Origin: Pseudorhodobacter turbinis
GTDB lineage: Bacteria > Pseudomonadota > Alphaproteobacteria > Rhodobacterales > Rhodobacteraceae
NCBI RefSeq assembly: GCF_005234135.1
Contig: NZ_CP039965.1
Location: forward strand, 992,001-1,056,000
Reading direction: 5' to 3'
DNA length: 64,000 bases
The position numbers and the translations under genes were made by a program. Below are positions 5,855-14,717 of the stretch, piece by piece (positions within the stretch are counted from its first letter, which is position 1; each line of letters opens with the position of its first letter). The notes below the pieces were generated by a model. That model did no database searches, was not told the DNA's origin, and was given only the letters and a program-made list of their open reading frames with translations.

Positions 5855-6257
5855 GTAACTCCTGTACGTGGCTTGCGTGAATCTTGCATCCCACAAACCG
5901 ATTATAATATGATTCATCAAACAGAACCTCGCGGTTCACTTGTTCCATTAATTCCAGATATGTTGCGGCACCCTTGCTCTTACACAGATGCAGGATTGTG
6001 CGCTTGATCAGATGCCCGGCTTCAATGTCTGTGTTCAACGCTTGGCTGCTGCCTGTATAGGCGCGCCAGTTACTTTCGACAGTAACCACGCGCTTTCGTT
6101 TAAACCCCTTGAGCGGCGGCTTCCGTGTTGTGCTGAACATTGTTTTCTTGCCGACATAGAGCATTCCATTTGTTTCATTCTCAATCAGATAAACAAACGC
6201 GATGATGCCGGTTGGTACTTCTTCGAGTACTTTGTTTTGATATTTCCATTCTAACAT
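5820..6257 (-). CDS. GIY-YIG homing-type endonuclease
   Basis: This 145-residue protein has the GIY-YIG nuclease core: FVYLIEN at residues 21-27, MLYVGKK at 32-38, then a SNWRAYTGSS segment, an IKRTIL strand, and YLELMEQ near residue 100 that carries the likely metal-binding glutamate. A YYNRFVGCKIH block ends the core. This matches the compact phage Seg-like group, where YVGKK replaces YIGxx. Such enzymes cut unoccupied alleles and spread by gene conversion. No ribosome-binding site is visible before the ATG at 6257, which lies very close to the divergent promoter region. The next gene overlaps it. Confidence 0.8.
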   Translation of the reverse strand: MLEWKYQNKVLEEVPTGIIAFVYLIENETNGMLYVGKKTMFSTTRKPPLKGFKRKRVVTVESNWRAYTGSSQALNTDIEAGHLIKRTILHLCKSKGAATYLELMEQVNREVLFDESYYNRFVGCKIHASHVQELQNEKTVDQRGR

Positions 6258-6429
6258 ATAACTATTTATTAGAATCCGAAATTAATTTAGTTTGATCGGA
6301 TTTAGTTGTAATTATGATACAATTATGCCGTTTCCCACGGATCAGTTTTTATAAATAAAATTGTAAAACACCATCCACGAGTTACCGCTCTGATGGTTGT
6401 AGCAACAACAACAACGGAGATTTGCCACC
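6258..6429. promoter_or_regulatory. Divergent promoter region between two nuclease genes
   Basis: This AT-rich 172-base gap separates the leftward GIY-YIG gene from the rightward chimeric nuclease gene. It contains TATAAATAAAAT-type stretches, TTGTAATTATGATACAAT with partial dyad symmetry, and AACGGAG as the ribosome-binding site of the rightward gene. No RNA gene was seen. Confidence 0.5.
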
Positions 6430-7284
6430 ATGTCTATATATATACAAAACTTTGAACTCGACTCACCAATTATACCAGTTGATCCATATGTGTATGAGAT
6501 CACGGACAATACCAACGGAAAGAAACTTATCGGCTCTCACAATGGAGCATTTGGATTTAAATACATAACCTCCACGGGAAGTATTAACCGCGCCGTTAAA
6601 GCCGAACCAGAGAACTTCGAGCGCAAGATCTTGTTTCAACATCATGATCTTGCTGTAATTCGCCAAATTGAATATGAATTGATCAAGTCGCTCGATGCCG
6701 TGAATGATGATAATTACATCAACAAGAGAAATTACATTCACAAAGACCGTATGAACAATCCCAAGTTTAAAGCATGTAAACATTGCGGCAAGAAACTTCG
6801 CACCCAGAACATTGCAGCGCACGAAAGATCATGCCTCGCAAGAAAGAACGCAGAATATGTTAAAGAGGATACATTCTACGGTTATTCATATGAGCAAATA
6901 TCCGCGATGTTTTCATATGATGAAGAAACAGGCTTCATCTACAACCGAAAAGGCAAACACCTGAAAGCGAAAGACGGGTTTGGTTATTCCAAAATATCCT
7001 TGCGCCGCGATGGCAAACAATACTTTGTTTATGGACACAGACTTGCATTCTTCATCATGAATAAATGGATTGCGCCCGATGTTTCAATTATTCACGTTGA
7101 TGATGATGTTACAAACAATGCCTACTCCAACTTGTCCTTGAGTGTGGCTTCAACAAGACCAAAGATAAAACCGCCGCGCAAGATACAAGATAGATTTGAT
7201 TGTCCTCATTGCAAAAAGGATTTTGCGCAATCGGCTTTCGTGCGCTGGCACGGTGATAAATGTAAGGCGAAGTCCGATGTTTGA
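6430..7284 (+). CDS. Chimeric homing endonuclease: GIY-YIG-like, zinc finger, HNH_3, zinc finger
   Basis: CGGAG lies about 10 bases before the ATG. The 284-residue protein reads as four modules. Residues 19-98 form a diverged GIY-YIG domain (VYEITDN, KLIGSHNG, a glutamate in IEYELI, YIN). Residues 116-135 are a C2HC finger (CKHC, then His 131 and Cys 135). Residues 155-240 are an HNH_3-type domain (YGHRLAFFIM, IIHVDDD with His 222, TNNAYSNLSL). Residues 258-278 are another C2HC finger (CPHC, His 274, Cys 278). Each module is known in phage homing enzymes; having two nuclease folds in one chain is unusual. The GIY half lacks a clear catalytic arginine, so HNH may be the active site. Confidence 0.75.
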   Translation: MSIYIQNFELDSPIIPVDPYVYEITDNTNGKKLIGSHNGAFGFKYITSTGSINRAVKAEPENFERKILFQHHDLAVIRQIEYELIKSLDAVNDDNYINKRNYIHKDRMNNPKFKACKHCGKKLRTQNIAAHERSCLARKNAEYVKEDTFYGYSYEQISAMFSYDEETGFIYNRKGKHLKAKDGFGYSKISLRRDGKQYFVYGHRLAFFIMNKWIAPDVSIIHVDDDVTNNAYSNLSLSVASTRPKIKPPRKIQDRFDCPHCKKDFAQSAFVRWHGDKCKAKSDV

Positions 7285-7486
7285 ATTTCACATATACCGG
7301 ATCACGTCGGAAACAATTTCAACTATTATTCTTTCCGATAAACCCGCGCCCACAACAGACTTTGCATCCGAAATTATCGCCAGCTTTAAGACAAATGATC
7401 TTCGTAACATTGCACTGAGAAGTTATTTTCGAGAAATTAAACACCAACCAGACTTATATCCAAATCACAAACTTAGGAAACAATAA
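7277..7486 (+). CDS. Small phage protein, 69 residues
   Basis: The ATG at 7277 overlaps the last codons of the chimeric nuclease gene by eight bases. The protein starts MFEFHIYR and is mixed polar/hydrophobic, with no family recognised. An upstream in-frame start at 7196 would lie deep inside the nuclease gene and is rejected. Its stop overlaps the ATG of the next small ORF (TAATG), supporting a chain of coupled small genes. Confidence 0.5.
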   Translation: MFEFHIYRITSETISTIILSDKPAPTTDFASEIIASFKTNDLRNIALRSYFREIKHQPDLYPNHKLRKQ

Positions 7487-7560
7487 TGAAGAACTTCATC
7501 CACGCATTTCTTACCGTTTCACTCTCGGCTTATTTACTCTTTTTATTCACAACAATATAG
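7486..7560 (+). CDS. Hydrophobic micropeptide, 24 residues
   Basis: ATG at 7486 overlaps the preceding stop as TAATG and opens 24 codons. Almost the entire peptide is one hydrophobic helix (FLTVSLSAYLLFLF), so it would insert in the membrane. Coupled start, reading-frame position and composition argue for translation; the size is the main reason for caution. It may resemble small toxin-like or lysis-regulating peptides, but nothing specific is recognised. Confidence 0.4.
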   Translation: MKNFIHAFLTVSLSAYLLFLFTTI

Positions 7561-7569
7561 GAACATCAC

Positions 7570-7746
7570 ATGACAACAACTAGAGATACTTCACTCGGCG
7601 CTCGTACGGCATTTTTAATGGATCTGGCAAAAACAGGTGCTGATAGTTCGGAACTATATGTCGAATATGTTTGCCGCTATGGCATGACCGACGATTGCTT
7701 TGATCTTATTGCAGACGTGCGCGGAGCTGCACTAGACGCTCGTTAA
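7570..7746 (+). CDS. Small phage protein, 58 residues
   Basis: TAGGA ten bases before the ATG supports translation of this 58-residue protein (MTTTRDTS start, single central hydrophobic patch, two cysteines). Its 3' end overlaps the 3' end of the convergent recombinase gene by 41 bases. No family is recognised. Confidence 0.45.
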   Translation: MTTTRDTSLGARTAFLMDLAKTGADSSELYVEYVCRYGMTDDCFDLIADVRGAALDAR

Positions 7747-9424
7747 CAGAAAGATAGGTTGTGCCTAAATATGGCACGACCACCCGCTTGGTTCCTGTTT
7801 TAAACTGGACAACAAGAAACCTTTCACTTTCAACATATTTCCGCACTCCATAATCCTTGCTGAAATATGTCTCCAGATTTCTATTTCCCAATTCCGCCCG
7901 CAGTTTGTCATTTATTAAATCATCAGCTTCGGGCGGAAATATGGTCATATTATTGTGCAGTACAATCTTGTCCAGCACCCGCTTTAACAGTCCCGCCATG
8001 CTCATTCTAATTTCATATATAACATCTTCATCAGTTGTGGCGTCATATGCACTCAAAAAAGCATTCTGTTCAGCATCTATATTATCAACAAGTAGCTCCG
8101 CCAGCTTTTCATCGAGCGCAGATAATATCTTGGTTCCCTCATTCAGTTCAGTTTCAATAACCTTCGCGCGGGCAATGAGGCTAGAAAGCAGAGCATCGGA
8201 TAACTCAGGATTATCAAATCGAGCAACAAGTGCATCATAGGACACCTTATTAGCGTCCATTTTCGCCTGTGCGCTCGCCCTCTCTCCTTCCAATATCTTC
8301 CTTTTATTGCCGCCAAGATCATCAGCCATGATCTCCGCAAAGTTCACCTCTCTTACAAACTTAATAAATGCTTGTTCGAGATCTTGATATTTCCAACTTG
8401 GCGCATTGCAACCAGCACTAACCAAGGAATTGGAGCATCTCAGATACCGTATCTTGCCCTTATTCCTCATGATAATATTGCCGCCACAGGCACCACACTT
8501 GGCAATTCCCATGAACAAGTTTGCAACCGAAACTCCCTTGCGTCCCGCACCTGTAGTTTTGCGGTCCTTCATTCGTGCTTGGGATAAATTGAATGTGTCT
8601 CGGGAAACAATGGCGGGAAAATAATCAGGTATCACTTCCCCGACAGGAACCCGTTCTCCATTTATCTTTTGTTTTGCTTGGAACTCACCATATACGCTTG
8701 GACTGCGAAGTAGTAGCCCAACATAACTGGAACCCCACTTGGCACTGGTTGCAATGGGCGGATATTTCTGGGGATTTTCATTGAGATGTCGGACAATACT
8801 ATACACACCCCACCCATCTATTGATAACTGAAATATGTATCTGATTATGTCTGCCTTGGCTTCATCAATAACGAAGCTGTTCCTATCCTCACCAAATTCC
8901 AACCATGCAGACGTGTTGGCACCCATTTTCTTGGTGGCGATGGTTGTCCGTTTCCTCTCCCATGTTGCGGCGAGGCGTTTTGACTTGGTTGCACTTTCAT
9001 CATGGGCGCGAAGCATAATCCCCATGCTCGTGAACAGTTGCCCCACATTTTGCGCCACACTCTCCGTTGTATAAATTTGATTATCAACAAGCGTCACAAT
9101 CGTGATGTCCTTTGAGAGAATTGCCGTGAACTGCGCAAAGGCAATCAACACATTGTCTCGGCTCAACCTGTCCAGTGACTCCACCAGAAGCACGGAACCC
9201 GGTTCGACTGTTCCTGCATCAATCGCGGCGATGAAGACGCCCAGCGCACCTTCCTTGGAGTTCTTTCCCCGGAAGGCACTAACGCCAATATCCTGTAATT
9301 CCTCAATTAATTGATAGTTGTGCTCTTGTGCATATCGCTTCGAAGCCTCAAGCTGTCGCCTGATGCCATCGCCTCGCTTCTGTTGGTCACTTGATATTCT
9401 GAGATAACTGTAACACTTGGTCAT
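7706..9424 (-). CDS. int: Large serine recombinase (phage integrase)
   Basis: This 572-residue protein is the phage integrase. The N-terminal resolvase-like domain (residues 1-150) has YLRISSDQQ carrying the nucleophilic serine, the LxDRLSRD segment near residue 85, and arginine-rich helix E. A Recombinase domain follows (residues 165-270, with IIRYIFQL and LLRSPSVYGEF). A zinc ribbon comes next (CGACGG, then CSN and GC, residues 312-345), then a long coiled coil. Large serine integrases cut and join attP and attB without supercoiling. The gene points inward from the phage end, and its start lies within 40 bases of the junction with the chromosome, as expected for an integrase beside its att site. 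Confidence 0.93.
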   Translation of the reverse strand: MTKCYSYLRISSDQQKRGDGIRRQLEASKRYAQEHNYQLIEELQDIGVSAFRGKNSKEGALGVFIAAIDAGTVEPGSVLLVESLDRLSRDNVLIAFAQFTAILSKDITIVTLVDNQIYTTESVAQNVGQLFTSMGIMLRAHDESATKSKRLAATWERKRTTIATKKMGANTSAWLEFGEDRNSFVIDEAKADIIRYIFQLSIDGWGVYSIVRHLNENPQKYPPIATSAKWGSSYVGLLLRSPSVYGEFQAKQKINGERVPVGEVIPDYFPAIVSRDTFNLSQARMKDRKTTGAGRKGVSVANLFMGIAKCGACGGNIIMRNKGKIRYLRCSNSLVSAGCNAPSWKYQDLEQAFIKFVREVNFAEIMADDLGGNKRKILEGERASAQAKMDANKVSYDALVARFDNPELSDALLSSLIARAKVIETELNEGTKILSALDEKLAELLVDNIDAEQNAFLSAYDATTDEDVIYEIRMSMAGLLKRVLDKIVLHNNMTIFPPEADDLINDKLRAELGNRNLETYFSKDYGVRKYVESERFLVVQFKTGTKRVVVPYLGTTYLSVNERLVQLRARLQ

Positions 9425-9475
9425 GTCCTGTTCCTACATGGTATTTCAATTGGTCACAATATATTCTACTTCTGC
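9425..9475. other. Right prophage-chromosome junction (attR candidate)
   Basis: The AT-rich phage sequence ends and GC-rich coding sequence of a GH25 gene begins in this interval; host codons are recognisable from about 9464 (TTC TAC TTC TGC CGC CCC). The exact crossover core cannot be named without the left junction, which lies outside the window. The interval must also contain the integrase promoter. Confidence 0.65.
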
Positions 9476-9907
9476 CGCCCCGCGATAGAGCAAGCCCGCT
9501 GGTTCATCCGTCATGTTCCCCGCAGCGCAGGCGCGCTACCGCCGGTGCTGGATATGGAATGGAACGCCCATTCGCCAACCTGCACCAAACGGCCCAATGC
9601 GGCCCATGTGCGTCGTGAGGCAAAGATCTTCATGGATGCACTGGAGCGGCACTACGGCCAGCGCCCGATCATCTATACGACGGTGGATTTCTATGCCGAC
9701 AACCAGATGGGTCGCATTTCAGGCGCGGAATTCTGGCTGCGCTCGGTCGCGGGGCATCCGTCAAAGACCTATCCGGGGCAACGCTGGACGTTCTGGCAAT
9801 ACAGCGGCACAGGGATTGCGCCGGGGATTGCGGGCAAGGTTGACCTGAATGCTTTTGCCGGATCAGCCGCGGAATGGGCGCGCTGGCTGGCGCGCCGCAC
9901 GCGTTAA
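9464..9907 (+). pseudogene. GH25 lysozyme, 3' part, disrupted by prophage insertion
   Basis: Read in one frame from 9464 to the stop at 9907, the sequence gives about 147 residues of a glycosyl hydrolase family 25 muramidase. It starts inside FYFCRPA, continues through LPPVLDMEWN (the DxE pair of the active site), YTTVDFY and FWQYSGTG, and ends with VDLNAF. The N-terminal part with the first catalytic aspartate and any signal peptide is missing; the frame runs into phage DNA without a start. The simplest reading is that the phage integrated inside the gene and the 5' half lies at the other prophage end. Precise excision would restore it. Confidence 0.85.
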
Positions 9908-12414
9908 CCGTCCACGCGGATACGGGCGTTCTTGGGATCAAAGGGGCTGTCTTCGACCACCTCGGCATCCCACTCCTGAAACTGCATTTTGACCTTAAGC
10001 TTGGTGCCAACCGCTGACAGTTCAGGCGGCACATAGCCCATGCCGATCTGCTTGCCGAACGCCACCGACCAACCGCCCGAGGTTAAACGACCAACCTTCT
10101 TGCCATCGCAAAACAGCGCCTCACGGCCCCATGGATCGGCATCCGTCGGCCCGTCGATTAGCACAGTCACGCATTTGGCGCGGATGCCCGTATCGATCAT
10201 CGCCTGCTTGCCCTGAAAATCCTTGGACAGGTCGATAAAGCGGTCCAGCCCTGCCTCCATCGGGGTGGCGTCGCGGCCCAGTTCATTGCCAAAGGCGCGA
10301 TAGGATTTCTCTTGCCGCAACCAGTTTTGCGCCCGTGCGCCGACCAACTTCATCCCATGCTTCTCACCCGCCTTCAGCAGCAGATCCCAAAGATAGCGGT
10401 TCATCTCAATCGGGTGATGAAGCTCCCAACCCAGCTCTCCGGTATAGGCCACGCGGATGGCGTTAACGGGGCACATACCCAGCTCCAGCTTGCGGGCGGT
10501 CAGCCACGGAAAACGCTTGTTGGACAGCACGCTGTCGGGGTCGGCATCCCTGACCACTTCGCGCAGGATTTTGCGGGCGTTGGGACCGGCCAGCGCAAAG
10601 ACGCCCCATTGGCTGGTCACATCATTGATTTCCACGGGCGCGCCGCCACCTGCGATGAAATCCTCGGCGGATTTTCGCATATAATCAGCGTCATAGGCGG
10701 TCCATGCCCCGGCCGAGACGAGGTAATATTCAGTCTCGGCATGGCGCACGATGGTGTATTCGGTGCGCGTGGTGCCGGTGGGCGTCAGCGCATAGGTCAG
10801 GTTGATGCGGCCCACATTCGGCAATTTGTTACAGGTGAACCAGTCCAGAAACGCCGTGGCCCCCGCCCCCCGCACGCTGTGCTTGGTAAAGGCAGATGCG
10901 TCAATCAGGCCCGCGGTTTCGCGCATGGCCTCGGCCTCGGCCCGCGCATATTGCCACCATTCACCGCGCCGGAAACTGCGCGCGTCATGGTCAAAATTCG
11001 CAGGGGCATCAACGGGGCCGTAATAGTTCGGACGCTCCCAACCGTTGACCTGTCCCATCTGTGCGCCAAGGGCGATTTGCTTGTCATAGACCGGCGTTGT
11101 GCGCAGCGGGCGGCAAGCGGGACGTTCCTCATCCGGGTGATGCAGAACAAAGACGTGGTCGTAGCATTCCTCATTCTTACGGGTGGCATATTCGGTGGTC
11201 ATCCAGCTGCCATAGCGGCGCGGATCGAGCGAGGCCATGTCGATCTCTGCCTCGCCTTGGGTCATCAGCTGCGCAAGGTAATACCCTGTGCCGCCCGCCG
11301 CCGTGATGCCAAAGCTGAACCCTTCGGCGATCCACATATTGCGCAGGCCGGGCACCGGACCCACCAACGGGTTGCCATCGGGGGTGTAGCAGATCGGCCC
11401 GTTGAAATCATCCTTGAGGCCGACGTTTTCCGAACTGGGCAAGCGGTGGAGCATCGACATATATTCCACCTCGATCCGGTCAAGATCGAGCGGGAAGAGA
11501 TCGGCGCGGAAACTGTCAGGAACGCCGTATTCAAACCGTGACGGCGCGCCCTTTTCATAGGGGCCAAGGATCCAGCCGCCGCGCTCCTCGCGCACATACC
11601 ATTTGGCATCGGCATCGCGCAAAACGGGATGTTCGGGGTTGTTCTTGCGGTATTCCACCAGCATCGGGTCGGGCTCGGTGACGATGAACTGATGTTCGAC
11701 CGGAATGGCAGGGATCTTGATCCCCAAGAGCTTGGCGGTGCGCTGCGCATGGTTGCCGGTGGCGGTGACGACATGCTCGGCGTGGATCTCGAAACTTTCC
11801 TCGGATGGGATCAGATTGCCACCCTTATCCACCATACGGGTGCAGCTTACGATCCATTCCGATCCGGTCCAGCGATAGCCGTCGACCTGAATTTTCCGCT
11901 CGATCGTGGCGCCATGCTGACGGGCACCTTTGGCCATCGCTTGGGTCACATCGGCGGGGTTGATATAGCCGTCTTGCGGGTGAAACAACGCGCCCTGAAG
12001 GTCATCGGTGCGCAACAGCGGCCAGCGTTCCTTGATCTGGGCGGGCGTCAGGAATTCATGGTGGACATCCGCGCTTTCGGCCACCGCCGAATAGAGCATA
12101 TATTCATCCATCCGTTCCTGACATTGTGCCATGCGCAGATTGCCGACGACCGCAAAGCCCGCGTTCAGGCCGGTCTCTGCCTCTAGCGACTTATAGAAAT
12201 CGACCGAGTATTTGTGAATATGGGTCGTCGCATAGCCCATGTTGAACAAAGGCAAAAGCCCCGCCGCATGCCAAGTGGAACCAGAGGTCAGCTCATCGCG
12301 CTCCACCAGCATCGTATCCCAACCCGCCTTCGCCAAATGATAGGCAATGCCATTGCCCACGGCGCCACCCCCAACGACCAACGCTTTGACATGGGTTTTA
12401 ACTGGGGTATTCAT
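9904..12414 (-). CDS. Dimethylglycine/sarcosine dehydrogenase-type flavoprotein with GcvT domain
   Basis: The start at 12414 follows AGGGAG by eight bases; the in-frame start at 12444 has none. The protein of 836 residues has an N-terminal DAO fold with VVGGGAVGNG and GSTWHAAGLLP, the latter carrying the histidine that binds FAD covalently in this family. An FAO_M linker follows, then GCV_T and GCV_T_C domains from about residue 430. Enzymes of this layout oxidatively demethylate N-methylglycines and pass the one-carbon unit to tetrahydrofolate in the C-terminal half. The exact substrate (dimethylglycine, sarcosine or another methylamine) is not set by sequence. It converges on the disrupted lysozyme gene with a four-base overlap. 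Confidence 0.85.
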   Translation of the reverse strand: MNTPVKTHVKALVVGGGAVGNGIAYHLAKAGWDTMLVERDELTSGSTWHAAGLLPLFNMGYATTHIHKYSVDFYKSLEAETGLNAGFAVVGNLRMAQCQERMDEYMLYSAVAESADVHHEFLTPAQIKERWPLLRTDDLQGALFHPQDGYINPADVTQAMAKGARQHGATIERKIQVDGYRWTGSEWIVSCTRMVDKGGNLIPSEESFEIHAEHVVTATGNHAQRTAKLLGIKIPAIPVEHQFIVTEPDPMLVEYRKNNPEHPVLRDADAKWYVREERGGWILGPYEKGAPSRFEYGVPDSFRADLFPLDLDRIEVEYMSMLHRLPSSENVGLKDDFNGPICYTPDGNPLVGPVPGLRNMWIAEGFSFGITAAGGTGYYLAQLMTQGEAEIDMASLDPRRYGSWMTTEYATRKNEECYDHVFVLHHPDEERPACRPLRTTPVYDKQIALGAQMGQVNGWERPNYYGPVDAPANFDHDARSFRRGEWWQYARAEAEAMRETAGLIDASAFTKHSVRGAGATAFLDWFTCNKLPNVGRINLTYALTPTGTTRTEYTIVRHAETEYYLVSAGAWTAYDADYMRKSAEDFIAGGGAPVEINDVTSQWGVFALAGPNARKILREVVRDADPDSVLSNKRFPWLTARKLELGMCPVNAIRVAYTGELGWELHHPIEMNRYLWDLLLKAGEKHGMKLVGARAQNWLRQEKSYRAFGNELGRDATPMEAGLDRFIDLSKDFQGKQAMIDTGIRAKCVTVLIDGPTDADPWGREALFCDGKKVGRLTSGGWSVAFGKQIGMGYVPPELSAVGTKLKVKMQFQEWDAEVVEDSPFDPKNARIRVDG

Positions 12415-12548
12415 TCGGCGACTCCCTTGCGCGGTTTTATCCATAAATGCCTGATTGTGGCGCGCGCGGGCAATATCCGCCGACGCTTGGCAGATAAAAA
12501 CGACATGGGCTGAATTTGCAGCACCTATTTAGCGGTAAAAGCCAACCC

Positions 12549-14717
12549 TCAACCCGTGACGCGCAGCATGACGGGGCCGCTTGCGACATGGCCGATGATG
12601 GCGGCAGGTTCGCCCGCGTCTTGCAGTGCTGCCAGTACCTCTTCGGCCCGATCCGTCGGCACCGTGGCCAACAGCCCGCCTGCGGTTTGCGGATCAAACA
12701 GAAGGTCCGTGCGCGCGCTTACAGGTGCCGCAATACGGCCAAGGCAGGCCGCACGATTTGCGGGTGCCCCGCTAGAGGCGACGCCAAGTGCGGCAAGGGT
12801 CTCTGCCCCTTCAAGGAAGGGGATCTGGTCAAGCTGCACATCCGCCGATAGCCCGGCCCCCTCCAACATCTCCAGCAGATGGGCGGCAAGGCCAAAGCCG
12901 GTCACATCCGTCATCGCCGTGGCATGGGGGGCAAGGCGCCTGCTGGCTACGCCAAGCGGGCGCTGCATAGAGGCATAGCAGGCCGCAACCGCCTCACCCA
13001 AGAGCATCCCCTTGGCGTTGGTCATGGCCATCTCGGCGGCAAGGATGGTGCCGGTGCCGATGGGTTTGGTCAGGATAATCGCATCCCCCGCGCGGGCGGT
13101 CGTTTTAAGGATCGGCTGGGTGGCCAGCCCGGTAAGGGAAAATCCGATGCTCAACTCGGCACCGATGGTGCTGTGGCCGCCAAGAACATCAGCCCCCGCC
13201 GCCGTGAACACCTCGGCCGAAGCCGCAAGGATCTCGGCCAGCATATCGGCCTGAAGCGTAGGGCCAAGGCGCGGCAGCGTGATTTGCGACAGGGCCGATT
13301 GCGGCGTGGCCCCCATCGCCCAGATATCGCCCAGCGCATGAATAGCCGCGATCCGCGCCATCAGCGCCGCATCATTGCTAAAGGCGCGCAGATGGTCGGT
13401 GGTCAGCACCTGCATGCCCTTGCCCACCGATAAAATCCCTGCATCATCGCCGGGGCCGGAAAGCACATCGGCGCGCCGGGGCGCAGGCAGCCGCGCAAGC
13501 GCACCGCGCAACGTATCGCCCCCCACTTTGGCCCCACAGCCCCCGCATAAGGGTTTTTCGCCCACCACCTCGGCCAGCCCTGCCACCGCGCCCTTTGGCA
13601 GGGCGGGCCGCTTCATCGCGGGATAATCCTCGAATTTCGCCATGAATTTTCGGTCGATACGGTCCTTCCAGCGCCACAGCCACGCGCCCTCCAGCCGCAG
13701 GCCCAGCTTGTCGGCCACCGCCCGTTGCTCGCCCATAGAGATCAGCTTGAGGTAATCACGCTGCGGGTGGTAGCGGCGCAAGGGCACGCCCGACAGGCTG
13801 GCACGCAGATTGTGATACAGAATCGGCGCTTGGCGCACAGCAAAAACCCCGGCCTTGGGGCGCGGAGCAAAGCCCATATGCGCGCAATCACCGACGGCAA
13901 AGATGCTCGGGTCGCTAGATTGCAAGGTGGGGCTGATGGTCACGAACCCCTTGTGCAAGGCCAGCCCCGTATCCGCCAGCCACGGCTGCGGCTGCGCCCC
14001 CGCAACCGAGAGCGTGAAATCGGACGGCAACACCTGACCATCCGCCAGCGTGACCGATCCCTTGGCCACCGCGACAGGCATCGCCCCTGTTTTCACCACC
14101 ACCCCATGCCGCGCAAGCGCCGCAAGCAACGCCCTGCGCGCGCCTTCGCCAACATTGGGCAGGGCCTCGTCTTGACGCTCCAACAGGGTGATCTCGGCTT
14201 TACGGCCGGTTTGGGCAAGCCGGTGCGCCGAGGCCATCGCCAGCTCTGCCCCGCCAACCCCTGCGCCGATGATCACCAAGCGCGGTGCCTCGGGGGCGTG
14301 GGCCAAAAACGCCTCCCAGCCCTCGGCGTAGCCGCCCAAGGGTTTGGCCGCCAGCGCGTGATCCTCAAACCCCGGCAGGTCGGGCAAGGTTGACGCGATA
14401 CCAATATCAATTGAGGCCACATCATAGCGCAGCCGCCGCCCGTCCGCCAAAATCGCCTGTTTTGTGCCGCGGTCAATCCCCACCGCGCGCCCCATCACCA
14501 CCCGCGCCCCCGCAAAGCGTGCAAGGCGGATCAGGTCGATCATCATCGAATCACGGGAATAATGCCCCGCAATATGGCCCGGCAACATGCCAGTATAGGG
14601 CGCGACAGGGCCGGGGTTGATCACCGTAATCCGGCTGCCCGCTTGCGGTGCCATCCCCCATTTGCGCAACACCAACGCATGCGCATGGCCCCCGCCTATC
14701 AACAAGACATCGCGCAT
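12549..14717 (-). CDS. selD: Bifunctional FAD/NAD-dependent oxidoreductase and selenide, water dikinase
   Basis: Two enzymes are fused. The N-terminal 375 residues are an NDH-2-like pyridine nucleotide-disulphide reductase fold (VLLIGGGHAHA at the start, GAGVGGAELA near 150, FAVGDCAHM near 275). The C-terminal 320 residues are SelD, which makes selenophosphate from selenide and ATP. The loop GGCGAKVGG keeps the catalytic cysteine and lysine, and GPGDDAG and TDVTGFGL motifs follow. No selenocysteine codon is used. Start choice is uncertain: ATGs at 14717 and 14741 and a TTG at 14765 all lack good ribosome sites. Fusions of this kind are known in proteobacteria. Partner genes selA, selB or mnmH are not in the window. 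Confidence 0.88.
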   Translation of the reverse strand: MRDVLLIGGGHAHALVLRKWGMAPQAGSRITVINPGPVAPYTGMLPGHIAGHYSRDSMMIDLIRLARFAGARVVMGRAVGIDRGTKQAILADGRRLRYDVASIDIGIASTLPDLPGFEDHALAAKPLGGYAEGWEAFLAHAPEAPRLVIIGAGVGGAELAMASAHRLAQTGRKAEITLLERQDEALPNVGEGARRALLAALARHGVVVKTGAMPVAVAKGSVTLADGQVLPSDFTLSVAGAQPQPWLADTGLALHKGFVTISPTLQSSDPSIFAVGDCAHMGFAPRPKAGVFAVRQAPILYHNLRASLSGVPLRRYHPQRDYLKLISMGEQRAVADKLGLRLEGAWLWRWKDRIDRKFMAKFEDYPAMKRPALPKGAVAGLAEVVGEKPLCGGCGAKVGGDTLRGALARLPAPRRADVLSGPGDDAGILSVGKGMQVLTTDHLRAFSNDAALMARIAAIHALGDIWAMGATPQSALSQITLPRLGPTLQADMLAEILAASAEVFTAAGADVLGGHSTIGAELSIGFSLTGLATQPILKTTARAGDAIILTKPIGTGTILAAEMAMTNAKGMLLGEAVAACYASMQRPLGVASRRLAPHATAMTDVTGFGLAAHLLEMLEGAGLSADVQLDQIPFLEGAETLAALGVASSGAPANRAACLGRIAAPVSARTDLLFDPQTAGGLLATVPTDRAEEVLAALQDAGEPAAIIGHVASGPVMLRVTG

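Noticed and set aside
1..9424. Gene transfer agent cluster (common in Rhodobacterales)
   Set aside because: AT-rich composition, a serine integrase at an att junction and homing nucleases point to an integrated phage instead.
10312..11541. 409-codon frame antisense to the dimethylglycine dehydrogenase-type gene
   Set aside because: Shadow of the real gene; translation has no domain and an unlikely residue composition.
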